Assembly: GCA_037956075.1 (NCBI GenBank)
Contig: CP138327.1
Location: forward strand, 372,001 to 436,000
Source of the DNA: Catillopecten margaritatus gill symbiont
Lineage (GTDB): Bacteria; Pseudomonadota; Gammaproteobacteria; PS1; Pseudothioglobaceae
Reading direction: 5' to 3'
Length of the DNA: 64,000 bases
The translations under genes and the position numbers were made by a program. Under the pieces are notes generated by a model. That model saw only the letters and a list, made by a program, of their open reading frames with translations, did no database searches and was not told where the DNA came from. The first letter of the stretch is position 1, and every line of letters begins with the position of its first letter. Below, piece after piece: positions 45,782 to 56,173 of this stretch.

Positions 45782-46294
45782 ATGAAACGATTGACATTAT
45801 TATTACTATTTAGTCTTTTATCTGCTTGTTCAACCTTGACAGAGCGATTCGAGATACCAATCTATTCTAGTAGTATCCCAGATGCGTGGGCAATGGAAGG
45901 GCGGCTTAATGCTACCGTTGACAGCAAAACCGAATCAGCAAGTTTTGAATTAAGCCGCCAAGGTAAATACCATCAATTAACTTTAAATAATTCATTTGGA
46001 TTTGGGCAAATACAAGTCAAACAAACCGCACAAGGCTTGTTAGTGGATGGGAAATTAACAGGGCTATCTTTGCAAGAATGGATGCTGATTGAGTTAGGTT
46101 GGAAATTTCCTATAGCAAAATTAGAGCGTCTTGTATTTAAACACGACCTAAAAGATGCGGAGGGTTGGTGGATGAAAGTGAGTAAATATCAATCTATTAA
46201 TGGGATTACTTATCCAAAAATTGTGCATTTTAAAAGTGAGTATCGAGCGATTAAAATCAAACTACTGTTGAAAGAAATTAATCGGTTAAAATAA
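45782..46294 (+). CDS. lolB: Outer-membrane lipoprotein LolB
   Basis: A 170-residue lipoprotein (lipobox LSAC) with the LolB pattern WAMEGRLNATVD...ASFELSRQGKYHQLTLNNSFGFGQIQV and a C-terminal YPKIVHFKSEYRAIKIKL strand pair. It accepts lipoproteins from LolA at the outer membrane. ATG 45782 gives a normal signal peptide. Adjacent to hemA, which supports the call. Confidence 0.88.
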   Translation: MKRLTLLLLFSLLSACSTLTERFEIPIYSSSIPDAWAMEGRLNATVDSKTESASFELSRQGKYHQLTLNNSFGFGQIQVKQTAQGLLVDGKLTGLSLQEWMLIELGWKFPIAKLERLVFKHDLKDAEGWWMKVSKYQSINGITYPKIVHFKSEYRAIKIKLLLKEINRLK

Positions 46295-46300
46295 ACAACT

Positions 46301-47332
46301 ATGATAGAAGAAGATTCCTTAGTAAGCGGAGAAAGCCAAGAGCATGAAGAAATCGTGATGACTTCAGTGCGTCCAGATTCTTTGACAGAATATATTGGGC
46401 AGCAGGATGTCAAATCGCAGATGGCGTTATTTATTGAGGCAGCAAAAAAGCGTGAAGATGTGTTGGATCATTGTTTGATTTATGGTCCGCCGGGGTTGGG
46501 AAAGACGACTTTGGCAAATGTCATTGCTAACCATATGGGAGCAGGGTTTAAGCAAAGTTCTGGACCTGTGTTGGAGCGTTCGGGAGATTTGGCAGCAATG
46601 TTGACGAAACTTGAACCGTATGATGTGTTGTTTATTGACGAGATTCATCGGCTTAACCCTGTGGTGGAAGAGATTTTGTATCCTGCATTGGAAGATTTTA
46701 AACTTGATATTATGGTAGGTGAGGGCGTGGCAGCACATTCTGTGCAGTTGGATTTACCGCCATTTACTCTGATTGGTGCGACCACCCGAGCAGGGATGTT
46801 GACCTCGCCGTTGCGTGATAGATTTGGCATTGTGCAGCGATTGCAGTTTTATAATGAGCATGATTTACAGAAAATTGTGATGCGTTCTGCCGATATTTTA
46901 GGGATTGAAATGCAGGACAATGGCGCATTAGAAATTGCCAAGCGTTCTCGTGGCACGCCACGAATTGCCAACCGTTTATTGCGTCGAGTGCGTGATTTTG
47001 CGGATGTTAAAACAGAAGGTGTGGTTCACCAACAAATTGCACACGAAGCGTTGATGGAATTAAAAGTTGATGAGTTGGGATTGGAGCAGTTGGATAGAGA
47101 ATATTTATCAACGATAACACAAAAATTTAGTGGCGGGCCAGTTGGATTAGATACGATTGCCACAGCGATTGGCGAAGAACGAGGCACTTTGGAAGATATG
47201 GTAGAGCCGTATTTGATTCAGCAGGGATTCATTATGCGCACTCCCCGAGGACGAAGTGCAACAAATTTGGCGTACGCACATTTAGGATTAACAAACCCAA
47301 ATCCACCCAAACCTGATTTGTTCAATGAGTGA
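46301..47332 (+). CDS. ruvB: Holliday junction helicase RuvB
   Basis: A 343-residue AAA+ motor: [18 protein letters not shown], Walker [12 protein letters not shown] (62-72), [32 protein letters not shown], and a winged-helix end with [16 protein letters not shown]. It works with RuvA and RuvC; ruvC is in this window at 54.4 kb, ruvA is not. The last 8 bases overlap ybgC. Confidence 0.96.
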   Translation: MIEEDSLVSGESQEHEEIVMTSVRPDSLTEYIGQQDVKSQMALFIEAAKKREDVLDHCLIYGPPGLGKTTLANVIANHMGAGFKQSSGPVLERSGDLAAMLTKLEPYDVLFIDEIHRLNPVVEEILYPALEDFKLDIMVGEGVAAHSVQLDLPPFTLIGATTRAGMLTSPLRDRFGIVQRLQFYNEHDLQKIVMRSADILGIEMQDNGALEIAKRSRGTPRIANRLLRRVRDFADVKTEGVVHQQIAHEALMELKVDELGLEQLDREYLSTITQKFSGGPVGLDTIATAIGEERGTLEDMVEPYLIQQGFIMRTPRGRSATNLAYAHLGLTNPNPPKPDLFNE

Positions 47333-47723
47333 GTTGAGCGTTCGGGTTTATTACGAAGATACGGACAGTGGTGGCGTGGTTTATTGCGCTAATTATTTAA
47401 AATTTATCGAACGAGGACGCAGTGAATATTTGCGAGAATTGGGTTTTGAACAAGATGAATTAATCGCTAATCACAACACCATTTTCGCCGTTCGCTCGCT
47501 GAATGCACAGTATCGTGCACCTGCAAGATTCAACGATTTATTAACCGTGCAAACTGAGATTGAAAAAATCGGTAGAGCCAGTCTAATTTTTTTGCAAAAA
47601 ATAACGCATTCAGGCGAAAATACGGTATTATTTGAAGCACAAATAACAGTGGCATGCTTACATGCAGACAGCTTTAAGCCCTGTGCCATTCCGAGTATTA
47701 TTTTGGAGAAAGCAAATGGATAA
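47325..47723 (+). CDS. ybgC: Tol-Pal-associated acyl-CoA thioesterase YbgC
   Basis: A 132-residue hot-dog thioesterase with the catalytic pattern [33 protein letters not shown]. It heads the tol cluster as in most gammaproteobacteria and overlaps ruvB and tolQ by 8 bases each. Confidence 0.94.
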   Translation: MSELSVRVYYEDTDSGGVVYCANYLKFIERGRSEYLRELGFEQDELIANHNTIFAVRSLNAQYRAPARFNDLLTVQTEIEKIGRASLIFLQKITHSGENTVLFEAQITVACLHADSFKPCAIPSIILEKANG

Positions 47724-48363
47724 TAATATCAGTATTTTTGGATTGATTATAGAGGCTGACTTTGTCGTGCAGCTGGTTATGTTAATTTTGATAGCAATGA
47801 GCGTTTATTCTTGGACAATTATTTTATCTAAAAAGAAAGTTTTGATTGATACTAAAAGCGATATTAAACTTTTTTCTCAATATTTTTCAACCAATAAAAC
47901 CCTAAACGAATTGCAATCACAAGCCCCAGCTAATGGCGCAATGGCACGCATTTTTACTTCGGGTTACGATGAATTCATACACCCAGAATCTCATGCCAAC
48001 CAAGCGAATGCCGAACGAGCTTATCGCCTAATGAATACTGCTGCGAATGATGAAATTGACCGTTTAGACAAGGGTTTGAGCGTCTTGGCAATGATTGCTT
48101 CTTCCAGTCCATATATCGGTTTATTTGGCACTGTATGGGGGATTATGCACTCATTTATTGGCTTGGCATCGGTCAAACAAGCGAGTATTGCCGTCGTTGC
48201 CCCTGGCATTGCTGAGGCGTTAATTGCAACCGCTTTTGGTTTGTTTGCTGCCATTCCTGCCACCATCGCTTACAACCGTTTAGCCTCTCAAGTTGGGGAA
48301 ATTGGCAACCAATATAGCACCTTGATTGAAAAAGTATTTGTTGTATTCCAAAGGCAACAATAG
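47716..48363 (+). CDS. tolQ: Tol-Pal system protein TolQ
   Basis: A 215-residue, three-helix MotA/ExbB-type protein of the Tol stator. The helix 2-3 region ASSSPYIGLFGTVWGIMHSFIGLA and GIAEALIATAFGLFAAIPATIAYN is complete. ATG 47716 (MDNNISIF) has a GGAG site 8 bases upstream. Forms the proton-driven complex with TolR and TolA that tightens the envelope at division. Confidence 0.94.
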   Translation: MDNNISIFGLIIEADFVVQLVMLILIAMSVYSWTIILSKKKVLIDTKSDIKLFSQYFSTNKTLNELQSQAPANGAMARIFTSGYDEFIHPESHANQANAERAYRLMNTAANDEIDRLDKGLSVLAMIASSSPYIGLFGTVWGIMHSFIGLASVKQASIAVVAPGIAEALIATAFGLFAAIPATIAYNRLASQVGEIGNQYSTLIEKVFVVFQRQQ

Positions 48364-48377
48364 GCGAGATAGACGAT

Positions 48378-48806
48378 ATGATTGCCTTACCAAAACGCCA
48401 CAAACCTACCATAGATGCGCAAATTAATATTGTGCCCTATATCGATGTGATGTTGGTATTGTTGGTCATTTTTATGATGACCACGCCGATTATTGAGCAG
48501 GGTATTGAAGTGGATTTGCCAAATGGAAATGCAAAGGCAGTGGATTTAGGGAATCAAGAGCCGACGATTGTTACCATTGATCGTAATGGCGAGTATTTTA
48601 TTAATTCTATGAGTGACGATACACCTGAGCGCTTGTCAGCAAGCAAAATTGCTGCACGAGTGCAAGCGAGAATACAAACCTTTCCAACGATGAAAGTATT
48701 TGTCAAAGGCGATCGTGAAGTGGCGTATGGTGCGGTAATTGCATTAATGTCATTCTTGCAAAAGCAGGGTGTTGGGAAAATTGGTATTATTACGGAGTCA
48801 GAATAA
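48378..48806 (+). CDS. tolR: Tol-Pal system protein TolR
   Basis: A 142-residue bitopic protein. The single helix starts after the essential Asp23 in NIVPYIDVMLVLLVIFM, and the periplasmic domain has FVKGDREVAYGAVIALMSFLQ. Pairs with TolQ to form the proton channel. 14 bases after tolQ. Confidence 0.94.
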   Translation: MIALPKRHKPTIDAQINIVPYIDVMLVLLVIFMMTTPIIEQGIEVDLPNGNAKAVDLGNQEPTIVTIDRNGEYFINSMSDDTPERLSASKIAARVQARIQTFPTMKVFVKGDREVAYGAVIALMSFLQKQGVGKIGIITESE

Positions 48807-48810
48807 TAAT

Positions 48811-49698
48811 ATGCGTTTTACCAAGAAAATTCGACTTCCTAAAATTGCGCAGCACCATCCTGTGGCGTTTTCTGTGGCAGTTATTCTGCATATTTTTGTG
48901 TTGATTGGTTTGTTATTTTCTGATGTTCAGCGCTTAGAGAAAGTGGAAAAATCAACGATAAAAAAATCGATACCTAGGTTTATACCTAAGGCGGTAACGA
49001 TTGATTTGAGTGAAATCAAAAAAGAGAAAAGGCGTTTGGAGAATATACAGAAAAAGAAGAATGCAAAGATAAAGCGTGAAGAAAAACGGCTGAGAATATT
49101 AGAAGATGAGCGCTATAAAAAACAAAAAAAGATTAACCAACTAAAGAACAAAGAAAAGAAAGAAAAGCAGGCGAAAAAAATAGCAGAGAGAAAGCGTAAA
49201 GTAGCTGAGAGAGAAGCCAAACTTGCTGAAAACAAAAGAAGGAAAGCGGAGGAGAAGGCTAAAATTGCCGAGAAAAAGAATAAAGAAATAGAAAAACGAC
49301 GCAAAGCAGAGGCTGAAAAATTTAAAGCAGAGCAGGAAGAGCGCAAACTTGCTAAACAAATCCAGTTAAAAGAAGATCGGGAGCGCAAGACTGCCCAAGA
49401 GGGTGTTATGAAGGAACTTAGGGCAAATTATATTAAACAAATTGCCTCAAAAGTGCGTGGGCAATGGCGTTATCAAGGTGCTAAGGATAATTGGGGCTGT
49501 GAGGTGTATATTACTCAGAATACAGGGGGTAATGTTCAGCAAGTTGATTTAAAATCTTGCAACATTGACGATAAGAGCAAGGTAAAATCCTTTAAAAATT
49601 CGATTAAACGAGCAGTGAATAAAGCATCTCCATTGCCTGCTGCACCTGATAAAAGTGTATTTGATCATAAAATAATATTTCATTTTAGAGTGAATTAA
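48811..49698 (+). CDS. tolA: TolA
   Basis: A 295-residue protein with N-terminal membrane helix (VAVILHIFVLIGLLFS), a Lys/Glu/Arg-rich long helix (about 60-215, the domain II rod) and a C-terminal domain III (YIKQIASKVRGQWRYQ...GCEVYITQNTGGNVQQVDLKSC). Two Cys probably form the domain III disulfide. ATG 48811 is four bases after tolR. tolB and pal do not follow; a DUF2384 gene does. Confidence 0.9.
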   Translation: MRFTKKIRLPKIAQHHPVAFSVAVILHIFVLIGLLFSDVQRLEKVEKSTIKKSIPRFIPKAVTIDLSEIKKEKRRLENIQKKKNAKIKREEKRLRILEDERYKKQKKINQLKNKEKKEKQAKKIAERKRKVAEREAKLAENKRRKAEEKAKIAEKKNKEIEKRRKAEAEKFKAEQEERKLAKQIQLKEDRERKTAQEGVMKELRANYIKQIASKVRGQWRYQGAKDNWGCEVYITQNTGGNVQQVDLKSCNIDDKSKVKSFKNSIKRAVNKASPLPAAPDKSVFDHKIIFHFRVN

Positions 49699-50093
49699 TG
49701 ATAGATATAACTCAAATTACCGAGCAACAAAAGAACCAACTTACCCTTAATCTTATGCAGGTAATGGAGAATTGGAAATTGGCAGACCAAGACCAAGTTA
49801 CTTTGTTGGGGATGTCGAATTCTTTAAAACCTCGGCATTTGTACCTGTACAGAAGAGGTGATAAATCGTTTGATTTTGACCAAGTATCAATCGACCGCAG
49901 TGAAATGATTATGGGGATTCACGAGGCATTGGGCACGACTTACCCAACTAATCGTGAGTATGCAAGTATTTGGTTGAAGCGTTCAGTGAAAAAATTTAAG
50001 CAAAAAGCACCCTTGGAATTAATGTTGAGTGGTGAAACAGGAATGAGGCGTGTTTGGCACTTTTTGGATTGCACACAAGGCTGGAGAGACTGA
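49698..50093 (+). CDS. Xre/MbcA/ParS (DUF2384) domain protein
   Basis: A 131-residue protein: an N-terminal degenerate HTH (about 12-65, LMQVMENWKLADQDQVTLLGMS) then the MbcA/ParS/Xre domain (about 66-131) with the family end KAPLELMLSGETGMRRVWHFLD. Such proteins are usually antitoxins to RES/Xre-type toxins, but no toxin gene adjoins it. The start overlaps the tolA stop by one base and its stop overlaps minC (TGATG), so it is coupled to division genes. Confidence 0.83.
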   Translation: MIDITQITEQQKNQLTLNLMQVMENWKLADQDQVTLLGMSNSLKPRHLYLYRRGDKSFDFDQVSIDRSEMIMGIHEALGTTYPTNREYASIWLKRSVKKFKQKAPLELMLSGETGMRRVWHFLDCTQGWRD

Positions 50094-50797
50094 TGGAAAA
50101 TGATAATTTAGTTGAAATAAAAACTCAAGATGAGACGATTTGTACGCTGAAAATATTAAGCAAAAATACCAGTCAATTATTTGATGAAATTGCTAATTTG
50201 GTTGAGGGTGACAAAGATAAGTATAAATATATGCCTGTTATTTTGGAGATTGAAAACAAACATTTTCAAGCAAATGAATTAGCGATTCTGATAGAAATAT
50301 TAACACAAAACCAAATGGCGGCAATTGGTATTCGTTCAGACATTCAAGAGTTGATTGATTTTGCTAGATTTTCAGGTTTGGCAGTGTTTAACAAGTTTGC
50401 TAAAATTATCAAAGAAGAGAAAAAACCAAGCGCAACCCCACAATTTAAGCCAGAGATTAAGCCAAAACATCGTTTGCCCAAAATTATTGTTGGCGAAGTT
50501 GCCCAATCAGAGCAAGTGCTATCCAAGGACAGTGATTTGGTGTTATTGGCCCCAGTCAGAGCCGATGCAGATGTCATTGCACACGGATCCGTTTCTGCTT
50601 ACAGAGAGATGCAGGGCAATGTGTTTGCAGGCGTTGATGGCGATGAAAAGGCCACAATTTTCCTCCATTCCTTTAACGCACAATTGGTTTCTATCGCAGG
50701 TGTTTACAAGCAATTTGAGACAGTACCCGCCAAATTACACTCGCGTTCAGTGATAGTTACCTTAGAAGAAGGCAAGTTAAAATTTCAAATAATTTAA
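50093..50797 (+). CDS. minC: Septum-site-determining protein MinC
   Basis: A 234-residue FtsZ inhibitor. The N-terminal domain (1-100) is divergent; the C-terminal beta-helix (about 130-225) is clear: [58 protein letters not shown]. MinD and MinE are not adjacent, unlike the common minCDE operon; glyS follows 10 bases after. The ATG 50093 overlaps the DUF2384 stop. Confidence 0.88.
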   Translation: MENDNLVEIKTQDETICTLKILSKNTSQLFDEIANLVEGDKDKYKYMPVILEIENKHFQANELAILIEILTQNQMAAIGIRSDIQELIDFARFSGLAVFNKFAKIIKEEKKPSATPQFKPEIKPKHRLPKIIVGEVAQSEQVLSKDSDLVLLAPVRADADVIAHGSVSAYREMQGNVFAGVDGDEKATIFLHSFNAQLVSIAGVYKQFETVPAKLHSRSVIVTLEEGKLKFQII

Positions 50798-50807
50798 GAG
50801 TACAAAT

Positions 50808-52835
50808 ATGACGACAAACGATTTTTTATTGGAGTTAGGTACCGAAGAGTTGCCACCCAAATTATTAAAGCAACTTTCAAATGCACTCACCAATAATTTA
50901 ACCGCTCAACTCAAGGAACTTAAGTTAACTTATTCCAAAGTTGACTCTTTTGCCACACCAAGGCGTTTAGCAGTTTTAGTTAGCGATTTACAACTCCAGC
51001 AAGCAGACCAAACGATTGAACGCAAAGGCCCGTCCATTAACGCACCTGAGCAAGCCGTTAATGGTTTTGCCAAATCTTGTGGCGTGAATAAAGAAGATTT
51101 AGCGCAAAAAGATTTCGGTGGTTCGGATTACTACTTTTTTAACAAAGAACAAAAAGGACTGAACACGCAAGATTTATTAGAAAATATTGTTGATACAGCC
51201 ATTAAAAAAATCCCAATTACCCGTGCAATGCGCTGGGGGAATTTGGACTTTACTTTTGTGCGTCCAACACACTGGTTGGTGATGATGTTAGGTACTGATG
51301 TCGTTCCAGCAATAATCATGGGCTTGACTTCGGGCAACACAACACACGGAATGCGTTTCACAGGTGAACAAAAATTTAACATTGCCAACGCCAAAGACTA
51401 TCAACAAACTTTGATGGACAAGGCGCAAATTGAAGTCAATTTTGACACCCGTAAAACCACCATTCGCAAGCAAGTAGAACAAGTTGCCAAGGAAAATAAT
51501 GCAACCGCTGTGATTGACGAAGCATTATTAGACGAAGTTTGTGCTTTAGTGGAGTATCCAAAAGCCTTTTCAGGTGGCTTTGATGAAAGATTTTTGCAAG
51601 TGCCAGAAGAGGCGTTAATTTCTGCGATGAAATCACATCAAAAATATTTCCATATGCTGGACAATGATGGCAAGTTATTACCCGCTTTTATCTCAGTTGC
51701 AAACATTGAATCCAGCGATTTATCCGTTATTATTGACGGCAACGAGCGTGTCATTCGCCCAAGATTAACCGACTCAGAATTTTTCTGGGAACAAGATAAA
51801 TCAGCGACTTTGGAGTCCCGACTGTCAAAATTAGACAGTGTTTTATTTATGAAATCACTCGGCTCAATGGGTGACAAAGCCAAACGCATTGAATCTCTTG
51901 CTTCTTATATTGCCAAGGTAATTGGCGCTAACCAAGAAAACAGTGCTCGTGCAGGATTGCTCGCAAAAACTGATTTAGTCACCGACATGGTTGGTGAATT
52001 TGCCGACCTACAAGGAGTGATGGGTGGTTATTACGCCAAAAATGATGGCGAAGATTCCGCCGTTGCCACAGCGATTAGCGAACACTATCACCCAAGATTT
52101 GCAGGTGATTTATTGCCTTCCACTAAAGAAGGCTTGTGCGTTGCGATTGCCGATAAGGTGGACACAATTACTGGTATTTACGGTATCGGACAAGGTCCAA
52201 CAGGTTCAAAAGACCCCTATGCTTTACGCAGAATGGCATTGGGACTGTTGAGAATGATGGTGGAAGGTGAGTTAAAACTTGATTTAAAAGCCTTGATTGC
52301 CCACTCGCTTGAATTGCATTCTGAGGTGGATAGCAGCAGTGCAAATGATATTTATAAATTTATGATGGATAGATTGCGTGCTTACTATAAAGATAAAAAA
52401 GTCAGCAGTAAAGCCTTTGAATCGGTATTAGCCGTCAGTCCAGAGTCGCCTTATGATTTCCATTTGCGTGTTGAAGCACTGAATGATTTTTCACAGAATG
52501 CAGCATCTGAGAGTTTGATTGAGGCGAACAAGCGCATCGCTAACATCCTGAAAGACAACACTATTTCACTTGAAATTAATGAGTCTGTTTTGGTTGAAGA
52601 TGCTGAAAAAGCCCTGTACAAAGCAACCAAAAAAGTAGCACAACACAACGCCACATCTATTGACTACATGGCTAATATGCACGAATTAATATCTCTTAAA
52701 GATGTAATCGATACCTTTTTTGATAAAGTAATGGTTAATGCCGATGATGTTGATTTAAAGCAAGCCCGCTTAAGTCTTATTAATTGGGTGCATTCGCTGT
52801 TTTTGTCAGTCGCCGATGTTTCATATTTGAGTTAA
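50808..52835 (+). CDS. glyS: Glycyl-tRNA synthetase beta subunit
   Basis: A 675-residue subunit opening [12 protein letters not shown], with [34 protein letters not shown], the HD-like [28 protein letters not shown], and a C-terminal anticodon-binding domain (DALRR-like). It partners GlyQ, encoded 15 kb upstream on the other strand. Confidence 0.95.
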   Translation: MTTNDFLLELGTEELPPKLLKQLSNALTNNLTAQLKELKLTYSKVDSFATPRRLAVLVSDLQLQQADQTIERKGPSINAPEQAVNGFAKSCGVNKEDLAQKDFGGSDYYFFNKEQKGLNTQDLLENIVDTAIKKIPITRAMRWGNLDFTFVRPTHWLVMMLGTDVVPAIIMGLTSGNTTHGMRFTGEQKFNIANAKDYQQTLMDKAQIEVNFDTRKTTIRKQVEQVAKENNATAVIDEALLDEVCALVEYPKAFSGGFDERFLQVPEEALISAMKSHQKYFHMLDNDGKLLPAFISVANIESSDLSVIIDGNERVIRPRLTDSEFFWEQDKSATLESRLSKLDSVLFMKSLGSMGDKAKRIESLASYIAKVIGANQENSARAGLLAKTDLVTDMVGEFADLQGVMGGYYAKNDGEDSAVATAISEHYHPRFAGDLLPSTKEGLCVAIADKVDTITGIYGIGQGPTGSKDPYALRRMALGLLRMMVEGELKLDLKALIAHSLELHSEVDSSSANDIYKFMMDRLRAYYKDKKVSSKAFESVLAVSPESPYDFHLRVEALNDFSQNAASESLIEANKRIANILKDNTISLEINESVLVEDAEKALYKATKKVAQHNATSIDYMANMHELISLKDVIDTFFDKVMVNADDVDLKQARLSLINWVHSLFLSVADVSYLS

Positions 52836-52838
52836 ATA

Positions 52839-53276
52839 ATGAAAGTCTTGATTCAGCGTGTTTCTCATGCAAAAGTTGAAATCAATGGTAAAGCAACGGG
52901 TGAAATCAGCCAAGGAATTTTAGTTTTTCTTGGCTTTGAAAAAGCCGATGAAAAGCCTCAAGTTGATAAAATCATCAAAAAATTATTAGCCTACCGAGTC
53001 TTCTACGACGACCAAGAAAAAATGAATTTATCGGTTAAAGATATTAATGGCGAAGTGCTTGTGGTCTCACAGTTTACTTTAGCCGCCGACACCAAATCAG
53101 GTACCCGCGCAGGTTTCTCAACCGCAAAACCACCCGCACTCGCCAAAGAACTTTACGACTATTTTCTAGTCCAAATCAAACAAGCCCACTCACCGATTGA
53201 AAGCGGTATTTTCGGTGCCGATATGCAAGTATCACTCACTAACGACGGACCCATCACCTTTTTATTAGAATGCTAG
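52839..53276 (+). CDS. dtd: D-aminoacyl-tRNA deacylase
   Basis: A 145-residue editing enzyme that clears D-amino acids from tRNA. Signatures: MKVLIQRVSHAKVEI, LVVSQFTLAADTKSGTRAGFSTA and LTNDGPITFLLE (the Gly-cisPro pair is G-P in NDGPIT). Three bases after glyS. Confidence 0.95.
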   Translation: MKVLIQRVSHAKVEINGKATGEISQGILVFLGFEKADEKPQVDKIIKKLLAYRVFYDDQEKMNLSVKDINGEVLVVSQFTLAADTKSGTRAGFSTAKPPALAKELYDYFLVQIKQAHSPIESGIFGADMQVSLTNDGPITFLLEC

Positions 53277-53662
53277 ATTTTATTAACAATCTATTAATCG
53301 AATACCAAGATATATTAGTTACTATGGGCATTGTTTCAGCAGTAATTTTTATCATTAGTCTTTTATTAACACCATGGCTACTAGGTAAAATCCCCGCAGA
53401 TTATTTCGTCAAATGTGAAACATGTAAATCTAATATCATTATCACCACTCTTAAAAATATCATTGGTTTGATATTGTTATTAGCGGGCATTATTATGCTT
53501 GTTACCCCAGGGCAGGGTATCATTTCAATCCTATTAGGTTTATTTCTGATGGAATTCCCCGGCAAACGCAAATTAGAATTAAAACTGATTAACAGTAAAA
53601 CAACTTTTAAAACCCTTAACTGGTTACGGAGCAAGGTAGGGAAACCACCTTTTGAACAATGA
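53270..53662 (+). CDS. PGPGW-type small membrane protein
   Basis: A 130-residue protein with three predicted helices. The MLVTPGQGIISILLGLFLMEFPGKRKLELKLI stretch matches the PGPGW family, whose function is unknown. A GETCKSN-like loop holds a Cys pair (CETC) between helices 1 and 2. It overlaps dtd by 7 bases and the next gene by 4. Confidence 0.78.
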   Translation: MLDFINNLLIEYQDILVTMGIVSAVIFIISLLLTPWLLGKIPADYFVKCETCKSNIIITTLKNIIGLILLLAGIIMLVTPGQGIISILLGLFLMEFPGKRKLELKLINSKTTFKTLNWLRSKVGKPPFEQ

Positions 53663-53988
53663 TGAAAATGTACGGCATAAAAAACTGTGACACGATTAAA
53701 AAAGCGCAGAAATTCCTAACAACAAACGGTGTGGATTTTGAATTTATTGATTTCCGTCAAGCCCCAATTGACGATAAAACCCTGCAAAGTTTTATCAATT
53801 TAGTCGGTTGGGATAAGATTATCAATAAACGCTCAACCACTTATCGTAATTTTACCGATAGTGAAAAGCAAAATATTACTTTAGAACTGACATTAAAAAA
53901 CCCAACCCTTATCAAGCGTCCCGTTTTAGTAACGGAGGATGATATTGAGGTTGGGTTTAGCGAAAAGCTATACCAGCGATTTCTATAA
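53659..53988 (+). CDS. ArsC/Spx-family reductase-like protein (YffB)
   Basis: A 109-residue protein with one active-site Cys in YGIKNCDTIKKAQ and the Arg in LIKRPVLV; KRSTTYRNF lies between. It is the YffB/ArsC-like family, possibly a glutathione-linked reductase. Translationally coupled to the upstream membrane protein. Convergent with trxA. Confidence 0.9.
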   Translation: MMKMYGIKNCDTIKKAQKFLTTNGVDFEFIDFRQAPIDDKTLQSFINLVGWDKIINKRSTTYRNFTDSEKQNITLELTLKNPTLIKRPVLVTEDDIEVGFSEKLYQRFL

Positions 53989-53995
53989 AAGGGTA

Positions 53996-54358
53996 TTAAT
54001 TTGCTTCTTTAGCCACTTCCTCACGCACTTTATCCATATCGAGTTCTTGTGCTTTTTTCACAACGGCTTCTAAATCAGCACCTGCCATGGCACCTGGCTG
54101 AGAGAAAATAGCAATTTGCTCTCTAAAAATCATCAAAGTTGGAATCGAACGAATTTGATAATTACCCGCTAATTCTTGTTCATCTTCAGTATTAATTTTT
54201 GCAAAAACTACATCCGAAAACTTCTCAGAAACCGCATCATAAGTCGGTGCAAACTGTTTACAAGGGCCACACCATGGCGCCCAAAAATCTAAAATAACAA
54301 TCTCATTGTTTTGGATTGTTTCGTCAAAATTGTCTTTGTTCAGTTCTAATACTGCCAT
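53996..54358 (-). CDS. trxA: Thioredoxin
   Basis: A 120-residue thioredoxin with active site WAPWCGPCKQFAP (Cys30, Cys33) and cis-Pro segment IRSIPTLMIF. The C-terminal ~15 residues (DMDKVREEVAKEAN) are a charged extension. ATG 54358 is preferred over 54364 by a GAGA site. Confidence 0.92.
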   Translation of the reverse strand: MAVLELNKDNFDETIQNNEIVILDFWAPWCGPCKQFAPTYDAVSEKFSDVVFAKINTEDEQELAGNYQIRSIPTLMIFREQIAIFSQPGAMAGADLEAVVKKAQELDMDKVREEVAKEAN

Positions 54359-54410
54359 GATCATTCTCGGTAAAATAAAAGAAGACTATTATATCTGATA
54401 AAATCATTTT

Positions 54411-54881
54411 ATGAAAATTTTAGGCGTTGACCCAGGTTCAAGAATTACAGGTTTTGGTATCATTGAAGCCGAAAAACTTAAATTTACTTATGTTGGTAGT
54501 GGTTGTATCCGTACCAAAGGTGAGTTAACCGACAAAATAACAATGATTTTTGAAGGTGTTAGTCAAGTCATTGAAAAATACCAACCGGATATTGTCGTCA
54601 TTGAACGCGCCTTTATGCGCCCCGACCGCCCAAATCCAGATGCTGCCATCAAGCTCGGTCATGCCCGTGGCGCCATCATCTCAGCAGCTGGTTCTCGTGG
54701 TATAAAAATGGTAGAATACAGCCCCAATCAAATCAAAAAAGCCGTCGTTGGCAAAGGGCACGCCAACAAAGAGCAAGTTGGTTATATGGTTTGTGAAGCT
54801 TTAAAACTCAATAAATCCCCGCAAGAAGATGCGGCTGATGCATTGGCTGGGGCTATTTGCCATGCTTATCATTGTCTTTAA
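54411..54881 (+). CDS. ruvC: Holliday junction resolvase RuvC
   Basis: A 156-residue endonuclease. The acidic residues are present: Asp7 in GVDPGSR, Glu in VIERAFM, and the C-terminal EDAADALAGAICHA pair. It is apart from ruvB (46.3 kb), and ruvA is not seen. Ends one base before the CDF transporter stop on the other strand. Confidence 0.95.
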   Translation: MKILGVDPGSRITGFGIIEAEKLKFTYVGSGCIRTKGELTDKITMIFEGVSQVIEKYQPDIVVIERAFMRPDRPNPDAAIKLGHARGAIISAAGSRGIKMVEYSPNQIKKAVVGKGHANKEQVGYMVCEALKLNKSPQEDAADALAGAICHAYHCL

Positions 54882-56015
54882 TCAGCCAAAATAAACTCTA
54901 ATATCGCCAAAATCAGGCAACGCACCTACTACCTCCGTGAGTTTGGTTAAAATTTCATCGTAACTTGTATCCGAAGATAAGCAACTGAGTGGCAAGAAGA
55001 AATCTACATGGATTTTCCCATCAAGGTAGTGAAGTTGAATGCGCTCAATCTCGCCATCGCATTCGTTATTAAATAAGGCTTTATTCAAAATTCCTAATGC
55101 CACTGCACGCTCAGGCAAGTGTTTGCAGGGGGCGGCGGTTTCATCGTCTTCGGGGTCGATGTGGACGGTAACATCGTGTAAATCTTCCAAGCACTCTTTA
55201 GCAACACGCTCAACACTGACAGTGATGATATGCCCCTCGCTGACGCTTAAAAACGGATCAACCTGCACATGCACATCGGCTGAAATTGCATGCCCAATTT
55301 TGCGAGTGCGGAGTGAATGCACATTATTCACTCCACTAATCATACCGATAACTTCCCTAAGTTTTTCAACTTGTTCAATATCAATCGAAGTATCAACCAA
55401 TTCTTTAGTGGCATTTAAACCCAAATCCCAAGCAATCATGACGACCATTACCCCAACGACAATCGCAGCAATGCTGTCAAGATAAGGATAGCCATTCAAA
55501 CTGCCAAAAATACCCGCCAACACCACAACAGATGACAACGCATCCGAACGATGATGCCAAGCATTAGCTTTAAGCATATCGGATTTATAGGTTTTAGCAA
55601 CTTTGAGAGTAACCCAAAACAGCACTTCTTTAAAAAAGATGGAGAGGGCGGCAACACTTAAAAGCAAAGTACTATGGGATAAAACACTCGGATTGTCCAG
55701 TCGCCCAACCGCATCATAAATAATCCCAACCCCCACAATCGCCAAAATAATTGCCAAACCCAAAGTAGCAACCGTCTCAAAACGCTTATGTCCATAAGGA
55801 TGGTCTTCATCCGCTTCTTCATCCGCATGTTTAGCTGCATACAAAACCACACCATCCGAAAGCAAATCCGAAAACGAATGAATCCCATCCGCAATCAACG
55901 CACCTGAATTACCAAGCACACCAGCAATGACTTTTAAAATAGCAAGCAAGAAATCTACCATTGCTCCAATAAGGGTGATTTTTTGACTGGCTTTAGTGCG
56001 TTCGTTGTTTTTCAT
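54882..56015 (-). CDS. Cation diffusion facilitator (CDF) family exporter
   Basis: A 377-residue CDF transporter with six helices. Metal-site motifs are HSFSDLLSD in helix 2 and HHRSDALSS in helix 5, a HxxxD type usual for Zn/Fe/Cd exporters. A C-terminal cytoplasmic domain (~210-300) is followed by a ~75-residue extra domain with IHVDFFLPLSCLS, possibly a second ferredoxin-like fold. Divergent from the porin gene with a Fur box between them, so iron regulation of this exporter is possible. Confidence 0.88.
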   Translation of the reverse strand: MKNNERTKASQKITLIGAMVDFLLAILKVIAGVLGNSGALIADGIHSFSDLLSDGVVLYAAKHADEEADEDHPYGHKRFETVATLGLAIILAIVGVGIIYDAVGRLDNPSVLSHSTLLLSVAALSIFFKEVLFWVTLKVAKTYKSDMLKANAWHHRSDALSSVVVLAGIFGSLNGYPYLDSIAAIVVGVMVVMIAWDLGLNATKELVDTSIDIEQVEKLREVIGMISGVNNVHSLRTRKIGHAISADVHVQVDPFLSVSEGHIITVSVERVAKECLEDLHDVTVHIDPEDDETAAPCKHLPERAVALGILNKALFNNECDGEIERIQLHYLDGKIHVDFFLPLSCLSSDTSYDEILTKLTEVVGALPDFGDIRVYFG

Positions 56016-56057
56016 AGTGCTATTTTAGGTGATTTAAAAAATAATTGGTATTAATTG

Positions 56058-56088
56058 TTGCAAATGTAAATGATAACGAGTATCATTT
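56058..56088 (+). promoter_or_regulatory. Promoter with overlapping Fur box upstream of the porin
   Basis: TTGCAA (56058-56063), 17 bases, TATCAT (56081-56086). Over it lies a perfect inverted repeat AAATGATA-ACGAG-TATCATTT (56068-56088) that matches the Fur box layout and covers the -10. Fur with iron should block this promoter and could also affect the divergent CDF gene. Confidence 0.82.
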
Positions 56089-56173
56089 GCATTTGAATGT
56101 TGAAAACTTACAGTTTTTAATAAAGTGTAAGATTGTGGCACCTTTAAACGCAATATAAAAAAAGGAGTACATT

